Below, piece by piece: positions 11,536-24,754 of a DNA stretch of 64,000 nucleotides. The notes beneath the pieces are model-generated. The model ran no database searches. It was not told the DNA's origin and saw nothing but the letters and a program-made list of their open reading frames with translations. Source of the DNA: Sinotaia quadrata (Eukaryota; Mollusca; Gastropoda; Architaenioglossa; Viviparidae). The stretch lies in the NCBI GenBank assembly GCA_028829895.1, contig CM054183.1:73271571-73335570 (forward strand). Direction: 5' to 3'. Positions within the stretch are counted from its first letter, which is position 1. Every line of letters starts with the position of its first letter. The position numbers and the translations under genes are program-made.

Positions 11536-12848
11536 AATGGTTAAAACTAAAAAATATACAACTTGTAACTTTACTTTATTATTTGCCCTTACACATGTAA
11601 AAGAATATAAGTTTGAAATACAAGATAGGAGTTAAGATCTAAAGTAGTGGCTGTAGACTGAAGACTTCAAGAAGTTCAAGAACTAGTGCCTGTAATTAAA
11701 GGGAGAAGAGCCTGAAACCCAGCATGATCCTGAGGCAAGCTTTGATATCAATAACCAGCACAGAAACAATGCCAGTCTTTTAATTGTGTGAATCTAGGCC
11801 TTATACAATCGGAGTTATGTTACATTGTTAAGGTAAACCTAAATACAGCTTTGCATTAGTTTCTTTGATGCACTTATTGTGGACAGATTTTCATAAGGAA
11901 TTTTTTTTATCATAATACATGAAATTCAAAACTCCTAATGTCTGAATAGTTAAATCTACACATGGTCTGGCAGTTCTGTCACAGCAATACACCTATAAAA
12001 GATACTAATATCTTATATAAAAATAGATGATTGGTTCCAGCATAAGAAAAATGAGGAAGGAATATATAGTAGAATAAACACTTTAATAAAATTTTAATAT
12101 TTGTATGTAGGGAGAATGCGATCAAGAATTTATATCTCATTATATCTCAAATCATTTCCTAATATTTGTCTCACTCTTGTTGTAGGTATTGTTCAGTAAA
12201 ATTATATTTAATTACTCTGCTGTATTTAGAGTTATTTTGAAATCAAGAAGCATATCTTCAAAACAGAAATGAAGAGAAGAAATTATAAGACTATGATTAG
12301 CTAAAATATACAGAGTTTAGATGCAATGAGTGTTGTGTCCCTCGTTGTGAACCAAAATGGCTATACCTATACCATCTACACCACTGAAAATCAAAAGAAA
12401 AACTGTAAGCCAGTGATAAAGGAAAAAGGAAAGCTGACAACATAAACAAAATAAAATCAGTGATTTGGGAGAAGTTTAGCCTAGACTGTTCACTTTACTC
12501 AAGATGACCTCAACTATCTTACCTCTGTTTAAATTCTCCAAGATAATAAGTGGGTGCAGATAAATACCATTGACAGCTACTTATTTATTCCGGCAAAGGT
12601 ACTGCCAATATTATTAAAATATTTACAAACTTAACTGAAAAGATTAACTATACTAAAAGATATAAAGTATCTTAAAATGATAATTTAGGATGTTATTCTT
12701 ATTTATTAGCTCAATAAAAATTGTCAAAATCAATATACAAAAACCAAAATGGAAATAAATTTACAACTGAAAATGAAATGAAACATATTTTTAACAAAAT
12801 ATTTCAGTTAATAATTTATAAAGGCTCAAATTATATCAGTGACATAAA
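11536..12848. other. Intron sequence, nothing recognised
   Basis: AT-rich with no open frame, repeat or exon I can support. Confidence 0.55.
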
Positions 12849-12854
12849 ACTTAC

Positions 12855-12959
12855 ATCCTGAATGTGATAATCATGGAAGAAAGGCAAGGTTTGTAATGTA
12901 TGATCCTGGTGACGGTCATCTACCTCAATCCTCCATCTCTGCTCCAAATCAGCCATTGT
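12855..12959 (-). CDS. HECTD4: HECTD4-like exon
   Basis: 105 nt, exactly 35 codons, phase 0 at both ends. Acceptor CAG at 12960-12962, donor GTAAGT at 12849-12854. It encodes TMADLEQRWRIEVDD and then LPFFHDYHIQD. The LEQ-W--EVDD and PFF-DYH motifs are conserved in HECTD4 as I recall it. Confidence 0.93.
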
Positions 12960-12962
12960 CTG

Positions 12963-15520
12963 CATTAAATTCACATTTATTTTCATAAATATTTAGTTAG
13001 TAAAGTTTATTCATACAGTTTATAATTCAAAATTATTATGGTAGTGTACACAAATCATATCAAGCTGTTTCTCTCAGAGCACAGATGATAAAAAACTTGT
13101 TTGAATTAACACAATTTCAAATAAAACCTAATCTTAAATGAATCAAGGGATGTGTGTAAATATGTTGGTGTGCATTTTAATGAATACTAATTACCTGCTT
13201 AAACCTTGTCCAGTCTAGTAACTGAGCTTTGTGTATATTTCACTGCAGTTAACTGAAAGTCATTAAAATGGTGTTTAAATTATTCCTATTCATGAGAAAA
13301 AAATTCTGGAAATTATTTTTTTCCTAGCACATAGCAATATAGGTAAGTTATTTAGTAAATATGGTGAATCCGTAGTCATTGATAGACTTTTTAAAGAGTG
13401 GTCATTTGGATTTTCCTCAAACAATGAGTTGGTTTCAAGAATTGTAAACTTCAAATTCTAAATGCTGATAAGAAAAGCAACCAATTTTCCAACATTTTCA
13501 CAAGTAGGGGGCTAGAATAATCATCAATAACGCAGATACCTTACCTCAAAACAATTTATCAATCACAGTTTAGGTGACTGATGTTTACTTACAATTGAAA
13601 TTTAATTCCATTTAGATAGATAGCTTGAATAATAAACTGGTTAAATGAATAAAACTGCATAGTCTTTATTTATAATCTACATTCTTTTTATCTATGTGTC
13701 TTCAAACCACTAAAGAGTCTAGTAGTCCTCAAAAGTACAAGAAAAATTATTTTAAGGCAAAGAAAGTTGCATAATTACCAAGTGTTTAAATTCTTTCTAA
13801 ACTGTCTGACATGTGAGTATATCATTCTGTGACTGTCATGAAAAATGTCGTTAGTCTGTCTGTCTATCAGTCATGAGTGACCATAATTTGGGGATTTATT
13901 TATTTTCATTTAGACTTGGGATATTAACACTTTTATTTTAGGAGGTAGTGTGTGTGTGTGTGACAGAAAGAGATTAGTATATTAATGTTATTTTAATATT
14001 ATTATTGTTAAGAAATAGTCAGCTTTATTTTGTTTAGCTGAGTAATGATTTAGTAAGAGACTGGTATAGGTAACCAAATTCACATGCAGATTTTGGAAGC
14101 CTATTCTAAGATACCCACCAGGAAACTATGTCACCGGATTTGGAAACCTTCCAAGATGAAACTGATAAAAGGAAGGCTCAGCTTGAGTGATTCAGTGAAG
14201 TGACCATATTTTCAGATGGTGCTGTTTTGGATCTATGACCCTGAGCTTGTATTTTTGAAGTACAAATTTAGTCAGAAACCACTATAATTCTTTCTTAATT
14301 GACAGAAAAATATTATTTCTCTGTTTTTTCTACAGCAAGGTAGTTTTTGTCAGTCAAAGCAGTTTATCACTGTTCCTTGATCTATTCAGATCTGTTTCAT
14401 GTCATATGAATATAGTATGTCTCCACGTCAGTCCTTCTTCATTCTTCTTGTATGTCATCTCATTTTCCATTGTCAAGTAGCAACAATGCTCTATAGAAAA
14501 ATAGTGTTGTTTACAAACTGTGCCAAACTGGATTTATTTAAACATGCTGTGTTGGTTCTATGAATTCATTTTCAAGGTATGCCATCATGCTTTTTTCCTC
14601 CTTTTCACTGATGGATTACATGCAGTGTTTTTCTTATCTTTGCTGATTACACTTCTTTTGGACATCTTTGAGGTGCTTTATCTCACTGGTATTCTTAAAT
14701 TTATATATTAATTTGTAACTATTGCTCACAGGTAGAACAATTTTTTTAAAGACTTTATGAAGAAACTATTATGTAAGACACCCTTTTAGTTCTCTGTACT
14801 ATCTATGGGGCACCTAGTATAATTATATTTGTGCTAGTCTTCCTTTCAGCCTTTTGGCTTAAAGGGAAACTGTGATGCCAACCCCAGTTAGTTAGTGGTT
14901 ATGATGATTATTATTAAATTATTAATTAATCATCCATAATTAATTTCAAGTAATGAGAATCTTAATTTATGATATTAATAATTCTCCAGAAGAAACCACT
15001 CATCTCTCTCACTTGGCAGATATGCAGGCACTGTAAACATTTTCACTTTTCTACAATATTAAAGATAAACATTTACTGTCACACAATATTTTTGTGGGTG
15101 CAAAACTTCTTACTAAAGGAGAAGACAAATCCATCTTTAATCTACATTTAGTGGGTCCCCATCCACCCACATTCTTCTCCAACATAAGGTTATCAATATG
15201 TGTAAGAAGGTCAATAAATATACATATAACAAATACAATAAAAAGATTATTTGACATCAATATTTCCACAAAACCATGTTCGAATAATTTTAATATCTAT
15301 ACAGTCTTATATCCTAACACATAATTCAATAGATTAGTGTCAATATAAATCATAGGATAATTCTTATCAGAGAACAGAAATGGAGTTATTAAAAAGCTAT
15401 AATAATAGTTTCTACATAACCTTGTGAGGCGAAGCTGCAATAGTCTTTTCATAGCAAAGTCACAAGTTTATTGTTAAGTTATTACTATTAATTCCACGTG
15501 TTTCCCTCCTTAGAGCACTA
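12963..15520. other. Intron sequence with a (GT)n tract
   Basis: AT-rich. A short GT microsatellite is at about 13947-13962. No exon or transposon coding remnant recognised. Confidence 0.5.
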
Positions 15521-15739
15521 TTCTCTCAAGGATAACCTGGGCATTCTTTCACTGTATTAGCTCCCTCAAGCAGAACAACAATTGTAGCAATTCCTAGCAT
15601 ATTCTCAGGTTGTTTACTCCAACTCTGACACACAAAAATACCATCATAAGGAGTGCCCAAAGTCAGGTTACTTTGACAATTTAACAATTTATATAACAAT
15701 TAAGTCTAGAAATAGGGATAGGCAAATTTACCCCACCAG
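15521..15739 (-). mobile_element. MITE family 1, copy 3 (partial, reverse orientation)
   Basis: Its right edge (15690-15739) is the family terminal repeat GGATAGGCAAATTTACCCCA in reverse orientation. Internal blocks TGACTTTGGGCACTCC, GTGTCAGAGTTGGAGT and AACAACCTGAGAATATGCTA (minus strand) match the copies at 18345 and 35105. The other end is missing. Confidence 0.75.
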
Positions 15740-16356
15740 ATACAATAGCTGTATTTTCATTATTAATGTTGTTGAGCTGCTGCCATGTGTGTAGTAATTT
15801 CATTTCCCTAGAGTGAAAGCATTTCCTTACATTTTTATGCACGAGGTTTTCTTTTGCAGTTTCCATATTTACACCATGTGGGATATAGCTGGGCGACATT
15901 ATTATCTATCAGATTTTGCTATCAGTGTTTTGTTATTATTTGATTTCCAATTTTTTTTTCTGGTGTTCTATTATGTGCATATAAGTGATTAAAAAAAATT
16001 TTCCTTATTAGTTTAGGGCCCAGGAGGTTACCCTTTTCTTCTCACATGCATGCACTCTCATTTTGTTATACTCCCCCTTCCCCTACCTCTTCACAGTCAT
16101 TGAATATTATATTTTCTTTTATTGTTACACTAGAACATGCTAATATCTCCTAAGCCAGCAAACAAGTTGTTTATGTCAAAATGTCAAAACTCTAAAATAG
16201 ATGTATTGCAAATCAATGTATTTTGTAGCATTACTTTTCTCTTTTCTGTATTTTAACATATCAATGATAAAAGAAATCATTTGTTTTTCTTAAAATAACT
16301 ATTTCCCAATATGTTTAAAACTGCATCTTTCTTTAAGATGAAATAAAATGTTTTAC

Positions 16357-16543
16357 CTGCAACTGTCTCAAAAGAACATCATATCGTCGATATACTTCAT
16401 CTATGATGGATGACAGGAGAAGAAATTCTTCATTTTGCTGCTGCACAACAGAACTAAGGTGTCGCACTGTGTCCATCAATGAAAGATGTTTCATTACTGC
16501 TGACATAATGTGTTCTTCCAATCTCTCAGGCTGAAGCACTTTT
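16357..16543 (-). CDS. HECTD4: HECTD4-like exon
   Basis: 187 nt, acceptor CAG at 16544-16546, donor GTAAAA at 16351-16356. The first base completes a Lys codon. It encodes VLQPERLEEHIMSAVMKHLS and further alpha-helix (SSIIDEVYRRYDVLLRQLQ). No transmembrane segment is visible. Length and order agree with the helical segment that follows RPSIK in the family. Confidence 0.93.
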
Positions 16544-16549
16544 CTGATG

Positions 16550-18344
16550 AAAAGAAAGGACTATGACAAGCTGATGACAAATTCCATGAAAATGTTTGTG
16601 TTAGAAAAGGAAAGAAGAAATGGATCAAAGAAATTTGTATAATATTCATAAAACATTTTAATCAATGAATGTTGTCCAATTTATAACAATGAATAATGAT
16701 TTTTAAAATGTGCCACTACTGTTTTTTCTTTGCTTTTATTTAGAGCAATAAAGTATGATAAGTACTGTAAAATTATATTATTTTTTGGAGAGGTGTGCTG
16801 CAAAAATCAGCAAATAATAAAGCAAACATACACAAAAGATAAAATAAATTAATAACAAACGACACCAACAAAAAATACCCATATGAACTATGTATGACAA
16901 GACTGAAGCAAACTTTGTTCATTAACTATGTACATAATTATTCAACATTTACTAATCACATTTCACTATACAACTGACAGCAGAATCTATGAGCTAAACA
17001 GGACAAAAGTCAAACGAGAATGAAATGATTTAACAAAAATTCTCTGAAACTTTGATCAACTACAACTTTACACCATACTAAAACAAAAAATGAGATAATA
17101 CTATAGTATTTTCTGCAATGAATTTCTTAGCTGGTATGCAATTTGCTTTGGGTTGTGGTTTACTATAGATGAACAGAACAAAAAAAATAATATAAAATGT
17201 TGGCTACTGTAAATGTTCATTTCAGTTTTTTAAATAAAGATGGGATAATGTCAGTACATGTAGTGGCTTTTCAAATTATATGAGATTTTGTTCCTGTTCT
17301 TCAAATAAGGATATGTTAGTTCTTGCCTTTCAATAAAGATGAGATAACCACTATGCCCAAATGATGTTAGCAAAATGCTATGACAGATGAGTGCAGTTTT
17401 GTCAGTTAAAACTGGCATAATATTTATATGATATATCCTAGATTACAAGCCATTATTTCTCAAGCTTTGCATTGTCACAACAAATAATGGTTGAATTAAG
17501 AAAAATAAAAAGCATACTTTTCCTTCACCAAGCATCTTTCTTTACTTTTCTTTATTACACCTAGTCTATCTAGTGCCTATGAACACAGACATAGTTTTGA
17601 TTTTACTTCCTCCAATATGGCATCTTTTCTTCAGTGCATTTAATATATCATTTTATTAATCAACTGTATATCTGGTCAGTCACTTAGGAACACATTATGT
17701 TGCTATAGTAAATCAACATAATCTGTAATTATATTAAATCAACATATTAAGTTTAAAAAAGCCAAGTAAGGGATTTATTTTTTTTGATAGTTGAATAGTT
17801 TTGTAAGTTAAAAGAAAGCAATTTTCATGATGTAGCTCTGTTGAAATAGGCATTAATATCTAACTTTTGCTTGTCATAAAAAAAAATTGTAATAATAAGA
17901 GAGAGTGAGAGACTGTGTATGTGTGTGCTTTTTTAACAGAAGTTTCACTCCAATATTCTGCTCAATGCATAATAAATCACAATAAAAAAAATAATATAAT
18001 ACTTTGAGACTAATACAGAATTAGGTCAGCTTACATCAATCAAGTTGATGTGTGAGGAACAATACGATTCTTCTTTCACACCATCCCAAAATGTTTTATT
18101 CTATATGACTGTCTTCTGCAGTTATAAAAGCATTACAGTTCTCAGGACATTACAATGTTGACAACAAACCTGATTAGGAGGCAGTACACTAAATTTGTGG
18201 TCATGATATTGTTAAGTATCAAGGTAATGAAGCACATGATTAGCCAGTGTATATAATTATCTAAATTTTAAAAATCTATTTTCAACACTGTATTTGTAAG
18301 AAAAACACAGGAGATTGCTATCAGATTAAAAATTATATTGATAA
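16550..18344. other. Intron sequence, nothing recognised
   Basis: AT-rich with short homopolymers. No coding remnant or repeat boundary recognised. Confidence 0.55.
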
Positions 18345-18676
18345 TGTGGTGGAGTAAATTTGACTATCCCTATTTCTAAACTTAATTGTTGTATCAATTG
18401 TTAAATGTCAAAGTGACCTGACCTTGGGCACTGCTTATGTCGATATTTTTAAGTGTCAAAGTTGGAAGTAAACAACTCAAGTGGAGAATATGCTAGAAAA
18501 TTGCTGACAAAATCCAAACCAGTTCCAAATGGATAAGTAATTTTACAACCAATAGTCTCACACTTGTTCATAACAAACTCATTCAATGAGGATGGACCGA
18601 AAGTTTCTTTGTTGAAGAAGTACTCTATTCTAATCACTTTGAATATGAACATAACTTGAGTATGGTCATAAAGGCG
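18345..18676 (+). mobile_element. MITE family 1, copy 1 (right end missing)
   Basis: Starts TGTGGTGGAGTAAATTTGAC, matching the left terminal repeat of the copy at 35105, and stays alignable up to the GGTCATAAAGGC block. It stops where the hairpin of the full-length copy begins, so the right terminal repeat is absent. No coding capacity. Confidence 0.8.
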
Positions 18677-19613
18677 TAAGTTAACTGACTGATAATGAAA
18701 GAATGGACTTAGAATATTTGCATATTTGTTATCAATTTATGATTTGAATTAGACAATGCTTAAGTATGCTAAGTTCAGTAATTTGACTATGTTGTACATT
18801 ATACTTGTGAATTTTGATCAATGCTATATTAAATATATTGTGTGTGTATCAGGCTAATGAAGTTGTTGCCGGATTTTGGAAGCTGAGAATGTATGTAAGA
18901 GAGAAAGGAGTTTAGAGAAGAAATATGCCTGAAATTTAGTGCTGCATTAATTCAGTTTTGCAGAGAAGCACACCTTTTTCTCTTTTGTTTTAGGCAGTAG
19001 TGCCTACTGTACATTGGTGTGTGAATCCAACATTGTCGTCAACTTATCAATGAAACATGTCACTGTAAGTTGATTCCTGTGAATTCTGTTTGAGAGCCAA
19101 TACAGCAGAAATGGTGACTTGAGAATTCACAAAGATTGTTTTGGATATTCCTTGTGGTGTGTCAAGTACTACACACAAACATCGAGAACATTGCTTGATA
19201 GTGCATATGAAATTCAGGACAATTCTCTATTGTGTGCTTTGTGAGCTCATCAAAGATTCACCCCCCTCCCATCCTGTTATTGTCATTCTTTCACTAGCGA
19301 GTTATAATAAATTGCAAGTTTCTCATGGCTACAAATTTTGAGGGTTGCTATAAATGTAGGAAATATGAGTACATCTAATATAAATAAAGCCTTAGTAAAT
19401 GATGCCAATGGTGCTGCAATTTCAAAAGAAACATTCTAAAGTGAACTATCATGTCATTATAATGTGCTTGGTAAACATAAAAGTTCACATCAGGTGAGCG
19501 AGTGGTAAAGTTTGGAATAAAATGGACCAAAAATATATCTTCAAATTCCACATCTTCTAAAGCTACATACAACAGGTATTACTGTATGGAAGTTTATTGA
19601 AACAAAAACAAAC

Positions 19614-19817
19614 TTTATGCTTGGACGAAGTCTAATTGGCTGTCTTTTAGCAAGACTGCGCAGATGAGTCATAATTTCTGCAGGAATTTTGATGCGAGGC
19701 AGTAATGGGCTATTTGGAGGACCTGCAGTTTCAACATCTTCCTCATCCAAACGTATGTGAAGCGTGGTCTCCTCCAGAGTGGGTAATACAATTCCACGTT
19801 CTGACTGCCACACACAT
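19614..19817 (-). CDS. HECTD4: HECTD4-like exon
   Basis: 204 nt, acceptor TAG at 19818-19820, donor GTTTGT at 19608-19613. It completes an Arg codon and reads CVWQSERGIVLPTLEE, an acidic linker (RLDEEDVE), then LLPRIKIPAEIMTHLRSLAK and RLRPSIK. The LPRI--P--IM--LR----R---RPSIK pattern is a strong match to the family. The linker part is poorly conserved, as expected for a loop. Confidence 0.94.
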
Positions 19818-19820
19818 CTA

Positions 19821-21232
19821 GTAACAAATGACAAATATTATATATATATATAAATTAGCTAAATAAATTAGAGCTTTAATTCACGATAAAACACCAGTTT
19901 TGCAAACTAATGTTCTTTATAAGTCTGTTTGCAAAATAAAACTAAAGACATCTTTTAATGTTTTAGTGTCTTAAAATTTTTAATCTGATACATTATGTAA
20001 TTTGCTAATCAGTACTCCAGCAGAACAATCTTAAAAATATATAGCAGTGCAGCCTTATTAATCAAAATAATTAATGCATGAAATGTTTGAATTATTCAAA
20101 TGAACAAATATTACACTTTTAACATTAAAAACTATTTTTAATATAATTTCAAATACAATTTTTCTGTTATAAAAATTTAAGCTGAATTAGTTCTTTGAAA
20201 CAAGTGCTTCATATCAAATTTGAACCTCTATACAAATTATTTCTTAATAATTTTATTGCATTCAATTTTTAAAAGGTCTTAAGTTTTTCTTTAAATTCCT
20301 AACAAAATATATTAAAATACTAAAAATAAAATACTTTCCACTAATTCACACTTTTGTCTTACTGAATCCAAACAAGAATTGGCCACTATTTCCATTTTTT
20401 TATGCACCAAAACTGGAACATATTTCCAAACCTACTTGACACAAATGTCATCATTGTCTGTTTTTTGTACTCAAAACTCGCTTTTCACATATCAAATTCT
20501 ATCACAAAATTGTAATAATAATTGTTTAATTTAAAACAGATTTTTGGGAAATGTAGACAGAGAAAACTATAATTATTAATTCTTCAAAGAGTTCTAGTTA
20601 TCAGTGTTCCCAATCATGAGCTAGGAATTGACTAAGGATTCATCTAGAAAAGCTCAACTTGGATACATAACCTGGGTGTAGGCTAGTATCTTTACCTCAC
20701 AGCACCAAGATCTAAATCAAAATTATAAGAACTAGAGTAGTTTGTGGAACAAACCTAAAACTTAAATAACTCTTTGTATGGATTTAAAATAATTGTGATA
20801 TGTCACATTTTCTTACTATAGAGGTTTAGTTCAATATTAACTCATTCTAACTGCTAGACCAAAGTATGCAATGCGTAAGTGCATACTAGATAAATAGGTC
20901 AAACACTACAGCTATAAAGTATTTTGCAATATTTTGATTCAATTTCTAATCTGTAATAATATGCATAAACAGTTTATTTGATATCATTATATTTTTTTAA
21001 AGTATTAGTCTTCTTTTAAAAAACAAGGTTAATATGTTAAAATATATTTCACTAACAATAACATTGGTTGATGATCCTGCAAATTAAACGTCAACAGCAC
21101 TGCTTGTTTCAATATTCCAGCAGTACTACATTTCAACAATGATGATAGTGCATTTGCCATATAAAGCAACAAATTTAAAAATTAAAATTACCACAAATAG
21201 AAATGTTTAAAACTGCATGAATTTATGTCCTT
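19821..21232. other. Intron sequence, nothing recognised
   Basis: AT-rich, with a short TA repeat at about 19838-19850. Confidence 0.55.
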
Positions 21233-21238
21233 TCTCAC

Positions 21239-21402
21239 CTCTGTAGCAGTTTTGAACGTAGAAGATGCTGACATGCCTGTTCTTCCATTGAGGCAGGTGG
21301 TCCATCATACAATAGTGCCAGCAAAGAACATGCCAGTACAGATAAACTCAGAGCCAGATCAGCCAGAAATGGCAGACCCCCTGAAACCTCATCTGCACAT
21401 TC
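21239..21402 (-). CDS. HECTD4: HECTD4-like exon
   Basis: 164 nt, acceptor TAG at 21403-21405, donor GTGAGA at 21233-21238. It encodes ECADEVSGGLPFLADLALSL, a Leu/Ala-rich helix, YDGPPASMEEQ and HLLRSKLLQ plus a split Arg codon. The hydrophobic helix belongs to the soluble HECTD4 scaffold in relatives, so I do not call it a membrane segment. Confidence 0.95.
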
Positions 21403-22024
21403 CTAATCACACAAGGAATAATGTATACAAACAGTATTTACAAGTACTTTATTTGCAATTACAATGCATCCTTCCAATAAAAATGCATATCATTGGTTAA
21501 AATATACTTGACAAAAATCGCCCTAAAAAGTTATTTTTATATTTAGAAACAACACATTCCTAAACATACATGATTCTATAGGCAGTATGAGGGATTCTCT
21601 GTGGTTTATTAAAGGTACATTTTGATCAAAATTAGGTAATGTTGCCAAGGGCTAGGTTTATAAAACCCATTTCCATTTTTTTAAATATCAAACTAGCATA
21701 ATATTTTAGTTCAGCACAGATTAATGTTGCCTACATCAGTTTTAATGAAAAATCAAATGACAGATAGTCTCCAAACCTTTTATCATTTATCTCACTTTGT
21801 TGCTAGAAACAAAGACTCATTTTGCCAGAGCTGGTCACATATTTTAACAATATGATTTTGCAGCAATAATAAGTGTGCTTTTCTGGGAGCGCATATTGGC
21901 AGCATGTCCTCTGGGTTCATCAGGGAGAAAGCTATCTCAGTTCTGGTCTCATCTCAAAATGCATTTCAAAATCTATCAAACAAAACTAATTATTTAGGAC
22001 TTAGTTATGATATTGAATTTGTCT

Positions 22025-22645
22025 CCAGCACCCGGGAGGCAGTAGTGGTCTAGCCGATGATGCACCAAATTTGCAGGATGAAAAATAACAAACTCTTGCA
22101 CACAGACACCATGATGTTCTTGGGGGGGGGGGGGGAGGGGATTTTATTCTGAGTGTGGGGTAAAGTGTGAGTCGGCTGTGTGAGTGCACACATGTAGGGT
22201 TGAATGTGTAATGTGGATGGACAGGACGAACAAACAAACAACCAAATTGCACACCACTTTCAAAAAACCAAAACAAACGCTTGGAATAAAGCTAACAATG
22301 AGAATTTATTCTCAACAATATGGGGGGGGGGGGGTTAGGTACTTTTGCATGGCTGTTTCATCCAGAAAACATCCACACACAACACTCATGGGGCAGGGTA
22401 CCAAAGCAATGAAAAATTGAATGAAAATAAAATAAAAAGAAGATAAATGGCATACAATGAAATTGTCTCCAGGTGAAAACCCACAAATTATCAATAAACA
22501 AATAATTAACAAAAATGTTCTCTAGACCAAAATGTCAATGGCTGAATATCTTAATTAACAATAACAATAGCAACAACAATCTAAACTACCTATCTATCTA
22601 TGAAAATGCGCCACTAACTAAATATTATTACTCACAATTAGTGGA
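22025..22645 (-). repeat. Unclassified 0.6 kb module, copy 1
   Basis: Inverted relative to 32600-33265. Shared blocks, read on the minus strand, include GTCTGTGTGC, CTGTTCGTCC with TCCATCC, a 16-bp near-palindrome (TGAGAATTTATTCTCA at 22299-22314), CATCCAGAAA with ACATCCACAC, and TGAAAACCC with CAAATTAT. It carries G-runs at about 22120-22136 and 22322-22334. No open frame is shared, and no terminal repeat or poly-A tail is visible. Confidence 0.7.
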
Positions 22646-23535
22646 GAGTTGATGAAACTTGACAAACACACTAACACACTCATAACTGTCAAAAAGAATA
22701 TGATTCAGGTCATGCTGACCTGAATCTCGCATTGACTGAATAGTTGGAGGTTCAAGCCACTAAACAGTCAGAGTCCAACACAATAGTGAACATTCATTCT
22801 CACTCAAATTCTCAAAAATTTGGAAAAGACCAGTGCCAGCTATAGTGCAGAGGAAAAATGCTGACAATTTTGCACCTTCTCTTTAGCCACGTATATGCAC
22901 ACTCTGCCAGAAAAGGGGCATCTCAGTGTTTATAAATGAATGGTCGAAATCCCTCAAACCGTCAAAGGTTCGAGATTCATGGCACGTCAAAAGTGTGCTT
23001 AGAAAGTCCTGAAATCGGTAAACACTATTGTATGGGTGCATTTTCACCTGTCTAAAGGCGCAACTACACTAAAAAATTAAATAACTAAATATAGTTCCTA
23101 TCTCACAGTCACATTAAAGAGCATAAAATGATTAAATACAATTCCTATTTACCCCTAACATAACTAACTAGTTGTCGAAGTAAATAGATAAATAAATCAT
23201 TATAGTTAAAATACCATACATGCATAAACAGAATATACACACTTGCAAACTCACTGACTGTGCATGTATCAACACTACTTTTCATTCATAAAGATTAAAA
23301 AAAAACGAATGCTCATTGTGACCGGTTACAAGGGGAATAAAAATTTTAAAGGAAATAAGAAATAAATTTAAATGATCACCTACCCTTAACAATGACAGTA
23401 TTGTTATTTCTTTCATTTAGCTTTACCGATTAATTACCATTCCTATCACTCCTGTAAATACCTGACATTGTTTTTAGGGTTTGATCAAATACTTCTACCA
23501 CTTGCTATTATATAGGAAAAAGAAGACTTGTATAT
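22646..23535. other. Intron sequence, nothing firmly recognised
   Basis: A GGTTCGAGATTC block near 22967 resembles a tRNA B box but no matching A box or cloverleaf was found. Confidence 0.45.
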
Positions 23536-23541
23536 ATTTAC

Positions 23542-23646
23542 TTGTGCTCTGACAGTACAAAGAAACCCCCACATGGCTTTGTCTGGAGTGTTGTGCTCTC
23601 TTCCACTTCTCATTTCAAATGAAAATGTCACTGTGTCACCTTCCAC
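23542..23646 (-). CDS. HECTD4: HECTD4-like exon
   Basis: 105 nt, 35 codons, phase 0 at both ends. Acceptor CAG at 23647-23649, donor GTAAAT at 23536-23541. It encodes VEGDTVTFSFEMRSGREHNT and then PDKAMWGFLCTVRAQ, nearly identical to what I recall for vertebrate HECTD4. It forms the later strands of a beta-sandwich (CUB-like) unit begun by the two upstream exons. Confidence 0.96.
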
Positions 23647-23649
23647 CTG

Positions 23650-24750
23650 GAAAGACAAATTTAAGGAAACAGTAACAAAAATGAAAAAAAAAAATTATAT
23701 AACTCAGTTTAGAACTGTACTTGTGTGAGTTTACTTTTATTAATAAAAATAAAAAATGCACTTTTATTAATAAAAATAATATCCAAATATATGTAATTTT
23801 AATGACATTTCAAGCAGAATACAATTATTAATATTTAATTTAAAGATTAATAGTTCCCTCCATCTCCACCTGGCAGGTCCTTATTTAGCCTCTATCAGTG
23901 ATTTTCTTACTAGGGAAATTCTTACATACAAAATGAAAGTTGTTAAATGAGGGAGAGTGAACAGATTAAAAGGTCATCTGCAGATAACAGAGGAATTATG
24001 TGAGTTAAATAATCATTTTAATACTTTAAAGCTAGAATAAAAACATATAAAGTTCTATTGTATGTATTTATTTATTAGAGTTGTGTGTGAGACTTGTGAG
24101 ATTTACAGCTCAAGGCCTGACTATGGAGTTAGATGGGTTATCAGCCACAATGACTTCAAGAGCTGTGAATTTATTTAGAGTAGATATTGGGAGTGGTGAA
24201 ATCCCCAGATTTTTTCCTACCAACATGCTTCAGGAATATGTCTTAGTGGGAGATGAGGGAGGGGTTGATTTGAGATAGGAATGATGCATTGTTGGGAGAG
24301 GAATGAGGAATTGTTTGAGAGAAAGATGTTGATGATCTTTTATGGTGTGGAGCCAGAAGGCCCAGAAGGATTAAAAGACTATATATAGGTAGAGGGTGAG
24401 GGCAAGCCAGATGACATAATGACATACCGGAAGTCGGTCACATATATGCTTTAGAATAGTTCCTGCTACTGGTATGAGAGAAGTGGAGGGCTGGAAGATA
24501 GATTGACAGACACAATAGAGCTGAAGAATAAGTAACGCTTGGGAGAGGAGATAACCAATAGGTAGAATTCTCAAGGTGACTTAGTCACTCTCGATCGCAT
24601 AGACAAAGACTGTTGGTGACTGATTAATTGATTGAGTGGAAGAATCTTATCTGTGTATAATTGAGAGATAATTATTCAGATAGAGATTGACAGTAATTAA
24701 TCAGGAACTTGGAACATTGCCACAGGTAACAAATAGATTCATTGCACCCT
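23650..24750. other. Intron sequence
   Basis: Contains a short duplicated CTTTTATTAATAAAAATAA motif at about 23731-23778. An open frame at 24081-24278 has no recognisable motif. Confidence 0.5.
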
Positions 24751-24754
24751 GTAA

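Noticed and set aside
22940..22980. tRNA-like B box (GGTTCGAGATTC), possible SINE head
   Set aside because: No A box at the right distance and no cloverleaf; no second copy in the window.
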